A DNA stretch of 64,000 nucleotides from assembly GCF_005747095.1 (NCBI RefSeq), contig NZ_SWLG01000012.1, positions 79,136 through 143,135 of the forward strand, in the 5' to 3' direction. A model generated the notes under the pieces. That model did not search any database and had not been told where the DNA came from. It saw only the letters and a list, made by a program, of their open reading frames with translations. The DNA is from Exobacillus caeni (GTDB lineage Bacteria > Bacillota > Bacilli > Bacillales > Guptibacillaceae). The position numbers and the translations under genes are program-made. Below are positions 26,013 to 34,752 of the stretch, one piece after another. Position 1 is the stretch's first letter. Each line of letters opens with the position of its first letter.

Positions 26013-26783
26013 TTAAGGCCTGGTTAATTTGCGTAACGCCTGTTGGACAGTTTGTATTGCCGTAATGGAAGATAAATCATTTCCATGGAGCACCGCTTTT
26101 TGCGCGAGTTCTGGACGCAATCCTGTGATAACAGGAGAAATGTCGAGCAATGTTAAAATTGAGCTAATTCTGTATAAAAAGTTCGCCACTATGTTATCAA
26201 TATTATAAGTTCCGGAAAAATCGATGATCAAATAATCCAGGTTTTTGTTTTGCAGCTTTGAAGGGATGGATCTCGTTAGGTGTTGAGCCTGGGATTGGTT
26301 GATTTCTCCCACAAGCGGCACTACCGCTATCCCTTCAGATACCGGGACGACTGGAGTCGATATCTCAGTCATCACTTGCTTAAGCTTTTTCTCTGCTTCT
26401 TTCCTGCTGGTAATGTCCCGAAGAATCGATTGAATGGCATCTTTGTCCCCAAACTTGCAGGGGTGGCAGTAAAGTTCTACATCTACTTCTAAGCCATCAA
26501 GTCTTCTAACTTTTAGTTCAATAAGCTCGCCGACCTGGTTTTCTTTTGATGCTTTTCGGATTCTTTCTTTTATATAATCTAAATCTTCATTTAAAAACAC
26601 TTCCAGAACAGAACCACCAATAATGTCTTCTTTTTCAGCTTTTAGAAAGTCTGCACCAGATTGATTTATATATAAAACCTTATGATCTGCATGGATGATT
26701 GTAGTCTCGAATGAGTATTCCACGATCTGTCTGTACATATCTTCTTCGTTAATCACAGTTTTTCCATTCTCTTCCTCAATCAT
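26013..26783 (-). CDS. PAS-STAS signalling protein (RsbR/YtvA-like layout)
   Basis: 256-aa cytoplasmic protein. An N-terminal PAS domain (about 10-120, with a PAC-type tail ending LRDITSRKEAEKKLKQV) is joined by a helical linker to a C-terminal STAS domain (about 145-250) with GIAVVPLVGEINQSQAQ and LIIDFSGT. This is the architecture of stressosome sensors that act on sigma-B. The PAS lacks the NCRFLQ cysteine motif of LOV photoreceptors, so it is not a YtvA-type blue-light sensor. In the STAS domain the DFSGT motif has S where RsbR proteins have a phosphorylatable Thr or Ser region. AAGGATG precedes the chosen ATG; another ATG lies three codons upstream. Confidence 0.8.
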   Translation of the reverse strand: MIEEENGKTVINEEDMYRQIVEYSFETTIIHADHKVLYINQSGADFLKAEKEDIIGGSVLEVFLNEDLDYIKERIRKASKENQVGELIELKVRRLDGLEVDVELYCHPCKFGDKDAIQSILRDITSRKEAEKKLKQVMTEISTPVVPVSEGIAVVPLVGEINQSQAQHLTRSIPSKLQNKNLDYLIIDFSGTYNIDNIVANFLYRISSILTLLDISPVITGLRPELAQKAVLHGNDLSSITAIQTVQQALRKLTRP

Positions 26784-26820
26784 TTTACACATCCTTAATT
26801 TAATTATTTCGGTATTCTAA

Positions 26821-26843
26821 ATACCCTTATTTCAATGTTAAAC
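26821..26843 (-). promoter_or_regulatory. Sigma-B-like promoter hexamers
   Basis: On the minus strand GTTTAA and GGGTAT both match the sigma-B consensus exactly. They lie upstream of the PAS-STAS gene, but the spacer is only 11 bp where 12-15 is usual. The remainder of the gap to 27210 shows only a GTGAGGTCCTCAC palindrome at 27198-27210, next to the sigma-factor start. Confidence 0.45.
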
Positions 26844-27210
26844 CTTTCCGGTCGGAATTTAAATATTTTCAGGAAAATTAGTTTAAAAGTTTTAGTTTAA
26901 AAGAAGTATTTCTAAATATTTTTTAAAAAAGTTCCATCAGTTTTCATCACCTAATCGTTATCTATATGAAAAGGCAGCCAACAAATAAGAAATGCAGGGA
27001 ACTGAGAATGGTATTACCGGGTTAAGATAGGGAGGAGTTTGGGATGAGAAACAGGATGACTTATATGCGGATTTCTTTTCACTTTCGCCCATTTTTTCAT
27101 ATAAAAGTGGTCAAGGTGGCGGAGGAACTGGATTGCGAAGAAGAGAATGTATTGCTTAAAACGTTCAACGTACAATCCCCGTTCAGGATATGAGGATGTG
27201 AGGTCCTCAC

Positions 27211-27693
27211 GTGAATCAAGCACCAGAAAGGTTGTCAGACATGAAGGAGCTCTATCAGCAGTATAAAAAAGAATTGACCCGGTTTGCCATCTCATTAACC
27301 AAACAGGAAATGGAAGCGGAAGATCTGGTACAAGAGACATTTTCAAAAGCGCTAAAAAACCAGGAGCTTTTAAAGGATCTCCCTTCCTATAAGATCCGGG
27401 CCTGGCTATATAAGGTTCTTAAGAACAAGTTTCTGGATCAGAAACGAAAGAAACGGCATGAACGCTATGTCGAGGAGTCAGATGAACCGGTATTTCATGT
27501 TGGGGATTATAATGACATCGAGATGATGGAGCTGTTAGACCGCTTGCCTGGAGACCTGAAAGATATCGTTGTTAAAAGATACTGGCTTAATATGACGAGC
27601 AAGCAAATCGGGGAACAGTATGAGGTTCCTGCATCAACGGTCCGCTATCGGCTTCAGGTTGCGATCAATTTATTAAGAGAATGGATTATATAA
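27211..27693 (+). CDS. RNA polymerase sigma factor, ECF type
   Basis: Sigma-70-family factor of 160 aa with only regions 2 and 4. Region 2 (about 15-85) has AEDLVQETFSKAL and the -10 recognition helix RAWLYKVLKNKFLDQKRK. Region 4 (about 105-158) has the helix-turn-helix NMTSKQIGEQYEVPASTVRYRL. The GTG at 27211 has GAGG eight bases upstream; an ATG at 27241 (AAAGG before it) is an alternative that fits typical ECF starts better. The next gene begins 13 bp after its stop. No obvious anti-sigma factor is adjacent. Confidence 0.85.
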   Translation: MNQAPERLSDMKELYQQYKKELTRFAISLTKQEMEAEDLVQETFSKALKNQELLKDLPSYKIRAWLYKVLKNKFLDQKRKKRHERYVEESDEPVFHVGDYNDIEMMELLDRLPGDLKDIVVKRYWLNMTSKQIGEQYEVPASTVRYRLQVAINLLREWII

Positions 27694-27706
27694 GGAGGAA
27701 TTTAAA

Positions 27707-28894
27707 ATGAGAAACATTGGTAACGTAAACGAACTTGATCTTACAACAGCGAAGGAAGAAGATGTCCAGGGCTTAGAGGTAGGAAACGTCCGTGTTGTCT
27801 ATTACACACCGGCGACCGCAAACCTGGTCTCTAAAATAAGCTTTGGAAACATCGGCAGCACAGTTGTAATAGAAGAAGGCATTCAAATACATCGTGGCAA
27901 TCTTACAGTAGACAAAAACAATCTACACAGGCTTCAAGGCGTGTTTGTTTCGGGAAACCTCATTCTAAAGAACAATATCACAGAAGAGGAGGTATCTGAA
28001 CAGATCGAAACATTGAGCGTAGGCGGTGACATCATCTGTCCAACCCATCTTGCAGCAATACTTCAGTCAAAAGTTTCCGAGTTAACAGGCAATGTGAAAA
28101 CCTATGAAAACCAGTATCGAATCCTGGAAGGAAAAACAAAACTTACGATGCCACTGGTTCGCTCGATGGCTCCAGATACTGCACTTTTTGTTAGAGGTAA
28201 GTTTGTGATGGTGGATGATCTTCCTGATGACCTTTTAAGAGAAAAGATCGCCACGCTGGATATCCAGGGGAAAGTCATTATGAAAGAGGAGTACCTTCCA
28301 TTCTTCTATGAAACAGTGGATGACCCAAACACGCTCAAACTGGAGATTATTCCTGAAGGATACACGTTTATCGAAGGAGCGCTCGAACTAAACACCCATA
28401 ATATTGAGCGATTCAACGGTGACAAGCTTTATGTGGCAGATGCGATCACTTTTGCAGAAGATGTTACCAAAGAACAGGTTCAACAGCATATCGGTGGTCT
28501 TCAATCTGAAGAAGCGATCGTATGCCCTGGAAGCATCCAGAGCGAAGTGTACAAACTTTTAAGCGACGTCTCCACAACTGTATTGACTTATGAAGATGAA
28601 CTGCTGCTGGTTACCGGCAATCATCTTCTGACAGCGAGTGAACTGGAAAGCAGGGACAACAAAGTAACGATCATCAACTTTGGTGTTACCGAACTGGATA
28701 GTGGCGTTACCAGCGAACTCCTCAAAGAAAAAGTAGCAAATGTCGATAACTTTGGGGTAATCAGAACAGCCGGAAAAGAGCACGGTGCGATCCAGGCTAA
28801 ACTTCGAACAGCGAGCGGAGTAGTGCAGGAGAAAAAAGAAGACGAGGAGAGTGAGGAGAAAGGGATCGGGAATGTGAATTATTTGAAGTTGTAG
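27707..28894 (+). CDS. Repeat protein co-encoded with the sigma factor, unrecognised
   Basis: 395-aa acidic, strand-rich protein with no signal peptide or membrane helix. It contains about four degenerate units of 75-95 residues. Each has a short helix followed by strands: ITEEEVSEQIETLSVGG (about 96), LPDDLLREKIATLDIQG (about 172), VTKEQVQQHIGGL (about 249) and VTSELLKEKVANV (about 337). The strands between are periodic with G turns, so a solenoid or polymer-forming fold is possible. GGAGG precedes the ATG. The close coupling to an ECF sigma factor suggests it is its regulator or main target; neither is shown. Confidence 0.6.
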   Translation: MRNIGNVNELDLTTAKEEDVQGLEVGNVRVVYYTPATANLVSKISFGNIGSTVVIEEGIQIHRGNLTVDKNNLHRLQGVFVSGNLILKNNITEEEVSEQIETLSVGGDIICPTHLAAILQSKVSELTGNVKTYENQYRILEGKTKLTMPLVRSMAPDTALFVRGKFVMVDDLPDDLLREKIATLDIQGKVIMKEEYLPFFYETVDDPNTLKLEIIPEGYTFIEGALELNTHNIERFNGDKLYVADAITFAEDVTKEQVQQHIGGLQSEEAIVCPGSIQSEVYKLLSDVSTTVLTYEDELLLVTGNHLLTASELESRDNKVTIINFGVTELDSGVTSELLKEKVANVDNFGVIRTAGKEHGAIQAKLRTASGVVQEKKEDEESEEKGIGNVNYLKL

Positions 28895-28899
28895 GGTGG

Positions 28900-28925
28900 A
28901 AAGGCAGGGGGATCCTGCCTTTTTG
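28900..28925 (+). terminator. Terminator after the repeat protein gene
   Basis: AAGGCAGG pairs with CCTGCCTT around GGGAT, followed by TTTTGTTTT. Confidence 0.85.
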
Positions 28926-28992
28926 TTTTATTATCAAAAAATGGTTTAGAATCTGCTATATTTGAATTTTATTTAATAAACAATATAGACTT

Positions 28993-29033
28993 AAAAAAGA
29001 AACAGGAAACAAGGAACTGCACCTGTTTCTTTT
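28993..29033 (-). terminator. Terminator of the HMG-CoA-lyase-type operon
   Basis: AAAAGAAACAGG and CCTGTTTCTTTTTT on the minus strand form a long stem with a loop of about 15 and a terminal T-run. It lies about 40 bp after the lyase stop codon. Confidence 0.8.
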
Positions 29034-29074
29034 CCATTTGACTTAGCATTCATTGTTGCTGCCTCTTTATATTT

Positions 29075-29959
29075 TTACACTACTTCAGCTTTAGAAATCA
29101 TCCCGGGTAATGGACGGCCGATTACTTTTTCCATCCATAAAGAGGTTTTGATCAATTCAGAAAGATCGATTCCCGTATCTATTTTCATTTGATGAAACAT
29201 GTTTACCATGTCTTCGGTACACACATTACCTACCGCCTTTGGTGCAAATGGACAACCGCCAAGCCCTGCGATTGAAGAGTCAAAAGCAGTTACACCCGCT
29301 TGATAGGCAGCTAATACATTAGCAAGTCCCAATCCCCTGGTATTATGGAAGTGAAGCCGCAGTTCAAAATCATCTCCAAACGATTGCTTAAAAGCCTGAG
29401 TAACCTCTGTGACTTGTTGAGGATTAGCCATTCCTGTGGTGTCCGCAAGCACAATTTCTTCACATCCTGCTTGAATGAACGATTCAGAAATATGTAATAC
29501 TTTTTCTACTGAAACTTCTCCTTCATATGGGCAGCCGAATACCGTTCCAAGAACACCTGCAACCTTTCTGTTGGCTTCCTTTGCTTCTTTAATGACAGGT
29601 ATTAATTCATCCTGCGATTGCTCCACAGTTCTTCTCGCATTCTTTAAATTAAATTGGTCGCTTGTAGCAAGCACAATATTGACAGTATCAATTTTTGTCA
29701 AAAGTGCCCGGTCCAGTCCAGAGCGACTTAACACGAGCCCTGCATAACTAACATCCTCCCGATAAGGGACAAGTTTCATTACTTCTTCGGCGTCTGCCAT
29801 TTGCGGAACTACTTTAGGGTTTACAAAAGAAACGGCTTCTATCTTTCGGATGCCAGAATTAATTAATCTATTAATCAATTGGACTTTTTGATCTGTGGAA
29901 AGGAATTCCTTTTCGTTTTGTAAACCGTCTCTAGGTCCTACCTCACAAACTTCTATCAC
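29075..29959 (-). CDS. HMG-CoA lyase family enzyme
   Basis: TIM-barrel lyase of 294 aa that cleaves 3-hydroxy-3-methyl acyl-CoA thioesters, classically HMG-CoA to acetoacetate and acetyl-CoA. Catalytic and metal residues are present: R10 in VGPRDGLQNE, the LHFHNTRG histidines, and C236 in the flexible loop GGCPFAP. Related (R)-citramalyl-CoA lyases belong to this family, and the neighbours here (class III CoA-transferase, LeuCD-type hydro-lyase) make such a substrate at least as likely as HMG-CoA. It overlaps the upstream GntR gene by four bases. Confidence 0.88.
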   Translation of the reverse strand: MIEVCEVGPRDGLQNEKEFLSTDQKVQLINRLINSGIRKIEAVSFVNPKVVPQMADAEEVMKLVPYREDVSYAGLVLSRSGLDRALLTKIDTVNIVLATSDQFNLKNARRTVEQSQDELIPVIKEAKEANRKVAGVLGTVFGCPYEGEVSVEKVLHISESFIQAGCEEIVLADTTGMANPQQVTEVTQAFKQSFGDDFELRLHFHNTRGLGLANVLAAYQAGVTAFDSSIAGLGGCPFAPKAVGNVCTEDMVNMFHQMKIDTGIDLSELIKTSLWMEKVIGRPLPGMISKAEVV

Positions 29960-30621
29960 TTTTTTTCCTCCTCTTCAAAAAGATCATTTTCCTCTATATG
30001 TTTTAATACATGGTCTCGTCCCTGATAAATATGTTCGAGCATAGCGGTCTTTGCTCTTTCTCTATCCTTTGAATAAATCGCACTATACATTGTTTCATGC
30101 AATTCTAGTGAGCGGTTAAGTTGTTGTTGGTTGTACCAGTAAAATGAACGAAACACAAGAGGAAGTACAGTGACATTAGAAATGTGGAATCGTAAATGTT
30201 CATTTTGTGATGCTTCAAGAACACCCTGATGGAAGTTGTTATTTACATTCATAATCTCTTTGATCTGTTCGGAGTCTTTTGCATTTGTTTCTTTTAAAAT
30301 TTTTCTGAAGTTATCATTTGCTTCTTTCATCTTTTGTAAATTTTCATCATTTCTCTCAATGGCGCCCTGTGCAGCAGCATACCCTTCCAATAACGCTCTC
30401 AGATCATAGATTTGTTTAATATCTTCCCTGGTAAACTTTCGGACAATAACTCCTCTTTTTAAAGGAGTAATTAATCTTTCACTCTCCAGACGTTTTATCG
30501 CCTCCCGGATAGGAGTACGGCTTAGCTTTAGCTCTTTTGCAAGACTTTCTTCTGTTAATCGTTTTCCTGACTTGTAGTCACCTTGAATGATTGCTTTTTT
30601 AATAAAGTCATATGCTTCCAT
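29956..30621 (-). CDS. GntR-family transcriptional regulator (FCD type)
   Basis: 221-aa regulator with an N-terminal winged helix (GKRLTEESLAKELKLSRTPIREAIKRLE) and an all-helical FCD ligand-binding domain that binds small carboxylates in relatives. I start at the ATG at 30621 because AGGGGTG lies at the right distance; 16 extra in-frame codons upstream have no ribosome site. Its stop overlaps the lyase start (ATGA), so both are translated from one message. Perfect TTGTATACAA palindromes lie in its own promoter and in the divergent promoter of the catabolic operon. It very likely represses both until the pathway intermediate appears. Confidence 0.9.
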   Translation of the reverse strand: MEAYDFIKKAIIQGDYKSGKRLTEESLAKELKLSRTPIREAIKRLESERLITPLKRGVIVRKFTREDIKQIYDLRALLEGYAAAQGAIERNDENLQKMKEANDNFRKILKETNAKDSEQIKEIMNVNNNFHQGVLEASQNEHLRFHISNVTVLPLVFRSFYWYNQQQLNRSLELHETMYSAIYSKDRERAKTAMLEHIYQGRDHVLKHIEENDLFEEEEKK

Positions 30622-30640
30622 TTTCAACACCCCTAAGCAC

Positions 30641-30669
30641 ATTGTATACAAAGTAGGTTTAATGTTCAA
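30641..30669 (-). promoter_or_regulatory. Promoter with GntR operator, minus direction
   Basis: On the minus strand: -35 TTGAAC, 17-bp spacer, -10 TACAAT. The palindrome TTGTATACAA (30642-30651) covers the -10. It drives the GntR-lyase unit and implies autoregulation. Confidence 0.82.
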
Positions 30670-30773
30670 TATTCAGAAAATTTTTCCTAAAAATATATTC
30701 GGAATTAAACCTGTTAAATAAGGGTATTTGTCATTTTTAAAAATTAAAGTATTATAAATTTATGAATTTTCAG

Positions 30774-30802
30774 TTGATTGTTTGTATACAAAGTGATACG
30801 AT
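30774..30802 (+). promoter_or_regulatory. Promoter with GntR operator, plus direction
   Basis: -35 TTGATT (30774-30779), 17-bp spacer, -10 TACGAT (30797-30802). The perfect 12-bp palindrome TTTGTATACAAA (30781-30792) fills the spacer, so repressor and polymerase cannot bind together. It drives the CoA-transferase operon. The two operator centres are 140 bp apart. Confidence 0.82.
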
Positions 30803-30835
30803 TTCTTTAAATTAGTCATCCGGGGGTGTTTAACA

Positions 30836-32041
30836 ATGGAAGAAGAAAATAAGCTGCCTTTACATGGAGTAAGAGTGCTTGAACTTGGTACCCTTTTAGC
30901 TGGACCTTTTTCAGGGAGACTCCTTGCAGACTTTGGCGCAGAAGTCATTAAAGTAGAGCCGCCAGGAAAGTCTGACCCGATGAGAGACTGGGGAAAAAAG
31001 AAAGATGGAGTAGGATTATGGTGGCCGATTCAATCAAGGAATAAAAAGTCTATTACACTCAATCTTCGGGAAGAAGAGGGACAAGCAGTCTTAAAAGATC
31101 TTGTAAAAGAATCAGATATTATTATTGAAAACTTTAGGCCTGGAACGATGGAAAAATGGGGCCTTTCTTACGAAGAACTGTCAGAAATTAACCCGGGAAT
31201 CATAATGGTAAGAACTTCTGGGTTTGGACAGACCGGACCATATAAGAGCAGGGCCGGATTCGGAAGTGTTGCTGAAGCGATGGGAGGCCTTCGTTATGTA
31301 ACAGGTTTTCCTGATAGACCGCCTTCGAGAATCGGAATTAGTATTGGGGATACGCTTGCTGCCCTGTTTGCAACGATCGGTTGTTTAACAGCACTCCATG
31401 AACGTGAACGATCAGGAAAGGGACAGATTGTTGATACGGCAATCTATGAAGCTGTTTTTTCCGTGATGGAAAGTACAGTTCCCGACTATCTTTTAACCGG
31501 GTATCTCAGAGAGCGAATGGGAAATATTTTGCCAGGGGTTGCTCCTTCCAATATTTATTTAACACAGGACGGTACATACATCGTGATCGGAGCGAATGCA
31601 GATGGCGTTTTCAAAAGATTATGCGAAGCGATGGGCCAGCCTGAGCTAGCTAATGATCCGGATTATGCAACACATGATGCCAGAGGAAAGAATATGAAAG
31701 AGCTTGATGCGCTCATTGAGCGATGGACAAAGTCTTTGCCTGCAAAAGATTGCCTGTTGCTTTTAGAAGAACACGGGGTTCCATCCGGTATGATTTACAG
31801 CGCCAAGGAAATTGTCGAAGATCCACACTATCAAGATAGAGATATGATTTTATCAGTAGATCACCCTGAGCTCGGAGACTTTCCGATGCCAGGTATCGTC
31901 CCAAAGTTAAGCAGGACACCGGGAAAGGTTAATCATCCTGGAGCAGAAAAAATGGGTAAGAACAATGATGAAATCTACGGAGATCTTCTAAAATATAACG
32001 ACCATAGAATCGAAGAGTTAAAAGAAAGACAAATCATATAA
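30836..32041 (+). CDS. CaiB/BaiF (class III) CoA-transferase
   Basis: Class III CoA-transferase of 401 aa that moves CoA between carboxylic acids. The N-terminus VRVLELGTLLAGPFSGRLLA and GAEVIKVEPP, the RNKKSITLNL segment, and the GQIVDTAIYEAV region around the catalytic Asp are typical of the family. In this operon it would activate a dicarboxylate such as citramalate, using for example succinyl-CoA, for cleavage by the divergent lyase; that assignment is inference. ATG after GGGGGTG. First gene of the plus-strand operon, followed by the cysteine hydrolase 11 bp later. Confidence 0.9.
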   Translation: MEEENKLPLHGVRVLELGTLLAGPFSGRLLADFGAEVIKVEPPGKSDPMRDWGKKKDGVGLWWPIQSRNKKSITLNLREEEGQAVLKDLVKESDIIIENFRPGTMEKWGLSYEELSEINPGIIMVRTSGFGQTGPYKSRAGFGSVAEAMGGLRYVTGFPDRPPSRIGISIGDTLAALFATIGCLTALHERERSGKGQIVDTAIYEAVFSVMESTVPDYLLTGYLRERMGNILPGVAPSNIYLTQDGTYIVIGANADGVFKRLCEAMGQPELANDPDYATHDARGKNMKELDALIERWTKSLPAKDCLLLLEEHGVPSGMIYSAKEIVEDPHYQDRDMILSVDHPELGDFPMPGIVPKLSRTPGKVNHPGAEKMGKNNDEIYGDLLKYNDHRIEELKERQII

Positions 32042-32052
32042 GGGTGATACCC

Positions 32053-32664
32053 ATGAAAGAATCGTTTGAAGGATTTGGAGAGAATATTCAGCCTGGTGAA
32101 AGGCCAGCCGTAGTAGTTGTTGATTTTATCAAAGGTTTCACTGACCCACAGTGCAAATTAGGATCTAATCTGGATGAAGAAGTAAACAATACTAAAAAGC
32201 TTTTAGATGCAGCCAGAAGTAAAAAGCTTCCTATCATTTTTACAACTGTAGTCTATGAACCCCACTTTCTGGATGGGGGCTACTTTATAGAAAAGGTTCC
32301 CGCCCTAAAAAATCTAACAGCTGAGAGTGAATGGATAAAAGTCGATGAACGATTGGAAAGGAGGGACGATTCAGAACCTCTGATCACAAAAAAGTATGCC
32401 AGTTCATTCTTTGGAACATCCCTTTCTTCTATTCTTGCTTATCATCGTGTGGATACGCTTATTGTTACAGGGTGTACCACCTCGGGATGTGTAAGGGCAA
32501 CGGTGGTTGACGCACTCCAATATGGTTTTAAGCCAATCGTGCCTGAAGAGTGTGTCGGCGATCGATCGGAACAGGCTCATCGCGCAAACTTAAACGATAT
32601 ACAGACTAAGTACGGAGAAGTTATAGGTATCGATTATTTACTTGATTTTTTGAAAGCGCTTTAA
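32053..32664 (+). CDS. Isochorismatase-family cysteine amidohydrolase
   Basis: Cysteine hydrolase of 203 aa. The D-K-C triad can be placed at D24 (VVVVDFIKGF), K113 (LITKKYASSFFGT) and C146 (TGCTTSGCVRA). Spacing and motifs resemble N-carbamoylsarcosine amidase and maleamate amidohydrolase rather than isochorismatase or nicotinamidase, suggesting it removes ammonia or a carbamoyl group from an open-chain amide. That fits a hydantoinase pair encoded directly downstream. The ATG at 32053 follows AAGGGTG; a GTG three codons earlier lies inside that site. Confidence 0.85.
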   Translation: MKESFEGFGENIQPGERPAVVVVDFIKGFTDPQCKLGSNLDEEVNNTKKLLDAARSKKLPIIFTTVVYEPHFLDGGYFIEKVPALKNLTAESEWIKVDERLERRDDSEPLITKKYASSFFGTSLSSILAYHRVDTLIVTGCTTSGCVRATVVDALQYGFKPIVPEECVGDRSEQAHRANLNDIQTKYGEVIGIDYLLDFLKAL

Positions 32665-32694
32665 AGTTTTCACTAAAACGATAAGGGGGACTAA

Positions 32695-34752
32695 ATGATG
32701 TATCGAATTGCAGTTGATGTAGGTGGAACTTTCACAGATATCGTGCTCCAAAATGAAAAGACGGGTGAGATCTTTGGAACTAAGACACCTTCAACACCAA
32801 CAGACCAATCCATTGGGTTAATGAACGGAATTAAAAAAATCTGTGAGGAAAATAATGTTGCTATCTCAGAGATCCAATCTATCATCCACGGAACAACTGT
32901 AGCGACCAATGCTGTACTGGAAGGCAAAGGAGCAAAAGTTGGCCTCATTACAACAGAAGGATTTGAACAGATTCTACATGTAGCCAGGTCCTGGACACCA
33001 GCTCCGATCAGTGCGTGGATGGGCTTTCTTAAACCTGATCCCCTTGCAGACCTAATTTATACTCGTGGAGCTAAGGAAAGGATTACAGCCCAGGGGGAAA
33101 TTCATACAGAACTGGACGAGGAACATATTCGTTCAGAAATCCAGTCGCTTTACGAGCAGGGTGTCGAAAGCCTTACTGTTAGTCTTGTTAACTCCTACGC
33201 AAACCCCACACATGAACAACGCATAAAAGAGATTGCTGAGGAAATTAACCCGGATATTCTCGTTACCGTTTCTTTTGATATTCTTCCGGAATTTCGTGAA
33301 TATGAAAGAACTTTAACAACCGTTATGAATTCCTATGTAAGGCCTCCAATGCAAAAGTATCTGAACAATATTCGAAATAAAATGGATGAACAGAAGCTGG
33401 ACAGCCGTATTAGTATCGTTCGATCGGATGGAGGACTTATGAGTATTCCTGCTGCTTCCTCTCGTCCTGTCCACACAATGCTTTCAGGACCATCAGGAGG
33501 AGTTACGGCATCTGCTATGATCGGGGTCCAGACTGGTTATCGGAATGTTATATCTTTTGATATGGGAGGAACATCTACTGATGTTGCCCTGACCTATGAC
33601 GGAACTCCCCGTGTTTCACGTGAGACGAAGGTGGGCGTGTTTCCAGTAAAATCCCCTTCCCTCGAAGTAGTCAGTATTGGTGCAGGAGGAGGTTCGATTG
33701 CCCATGTTCCTTTAACAGGAGCCCTTCGAGTCGGCCCTCAGAGTGCAGGTTCAGAACCAGGACCGGCAAGTTATGATAGAGGAGGGGAAGATCCTACTGT
33801 GACCGATGCCAACGTAGTGCTCGGATATTTACCACCCAGTCTTGTTGGCGGAGAGATGCAATTAAATGTAGAAGCTGCGAAAAAATCGATGGATAGTGTG
33901 GCTGAAAAGCTAAATACAGATATCTATCGTGCAGCCAAGGGTGTATATGACATTGTTAATGAAAACATGTATGGAGCTACACGTGTGGTTTCAGTTGAAA
34001 AAGGTTATGATCCACGCGAGTTTTCATTACTTGCTTTAGGCGGCGCAGGTCCACTCCATGCAAACGCACTTGGAGAACTAACCGGATGCTTCCCTGTTAT
34101 TGTCCCTCCGACCCCGGGAGTTTTGTCAGCACTAGGATTTTTACAATCGGATATTCGAAATGAATATTCCAGGACATTCATCCGTACGTTAAGCCAGCTT
34201 GATACCCGAGAAATTATTTCCGAACTAAACAAACTAGGCAAGGAAAGTGATGAATGGTTAGATCAGGAAAAAGTAAACGAAAAACAAAGGAAAATCAAAT
34301 ATGAAGTAGATGTTCGTTATTTCCGTCAGGGGCACGAGATTCCGATCGAGGTTACAAAAGACAAGCTTGAAAAAGAAGGATTAGGTATTTTAAAACGGAC
34401 TTTTGATGAAATCCACGAAAAGGTCTACGGTTTTAAAATGGACACCGAGGTTGAAGTGGTTAACATCCGTGCTGTTGCGATTGGTAAAGTGCTATCACCT
34501 GCTATCCCGCTTTCAGAAGAGGGAGGAGAAGACGCGTCTCAAGCGATTGTCGATGAAAAGCATGAAGCTTATTTTGATGGAGAATTTGTGAATGCACCAA
34601 TTTATGAAAGAAGCCTCTTAAGGCCGAATAATAAAGTTTCTGGGCCGGCGATCATAAGCCAGAAAGACACGACGACGCTAGTGCTCCCGGGTTATACAGC
34701 TGAGATCGATAAGCACATGAATATCCTTATCCAGAAAGGAGATTTAAAATGA
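32695..34752 (+). CDS. Hydantoinase/oxoprolinase A subunit (HyuA type)
   Basis: ATP-dependent ring-opening hydrolase subunit of 685 aa. It has the N-terminal Hydant_A_N nucleotide fold beginning YRIAVDVGGTFTDIVL, the ATP-binding hydantoinase A domain with ISFDMGGTSTDVALTYD near residue 285, and a C-terminal domain of about 170 residues. The family (N-methylhydantoinase, 5-oxoprolinase, acetone carboxylase alpha/beta) opens lactams or imides or carboxylates ketones at the cost of ATP. The cysteine amidohydrolase upstream favours ring opening. GGGGGA precedes the ATG. Overlaps the B subunit by ATGA. Confidence 0.92.
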   Translation: MMYRIAVDVGGTFTDIVLQNEKTGEIFGTKTPSTPTDQSIGLMNGIKKICEENNVAISEIQSIIHGTTVATNAVLEGKGAKVGLITTEGFEQILHVARSWTPAPISAWMGFLKPDPLADLIYTRGAKERITAQGEIHTELDEEHIRSEIQSLYEQGVESLTVSLVNSYANPTHEQRIKEIAEEINPDILVTVSFDILPEFREYERTLTTVMNSYVRPPMQKYLNNIRNKMDEQKLDSRISIVRSDGGLMSIPAASSRPVHTMLSGPSGGVTASAMIGVQTGYRNVISFDMGGTSTDVALTYDGTPRVSRETKVGVFPVKSPSLEVVSIGAGGGSIAHVPLTGALRVGPQSAGSEPGPASYDRGGEDPTVTDANVVLGYLPPSLVGGEMQLNVEAAKKSMDSVAEKLNTDIYRAAKGVYDIVNENMYGATRVVSVEKGYDPREFSLLALGGAGPLHANALGELTGCFPVIVPPTPGVLSALGFLQSDIRNEYSRTFIRTLSQLDTREIISELNKLGKESDEWLDQEKVNEKQRKIKYEVDVRYFRQGHEIPIEVTKDKLEKEGLGILKRTFDEIHEKVYGFKMDTEVEVVNIRAVAIGKVLSPAIPLSEEGGEDASQAIVDEKHEAYFDGEFVNAPIYERSLLRPNNKVSGPAIISQKDTTTLVLPGYTAEIDKHMNILIQKGDLK

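Noticed and set aside
27014..27346. Minus-strand open frame overlapping the sigma-factor start
   Set aside because: It overlaps a well-supported sigma-factor gene, and its sequence has no domain features.
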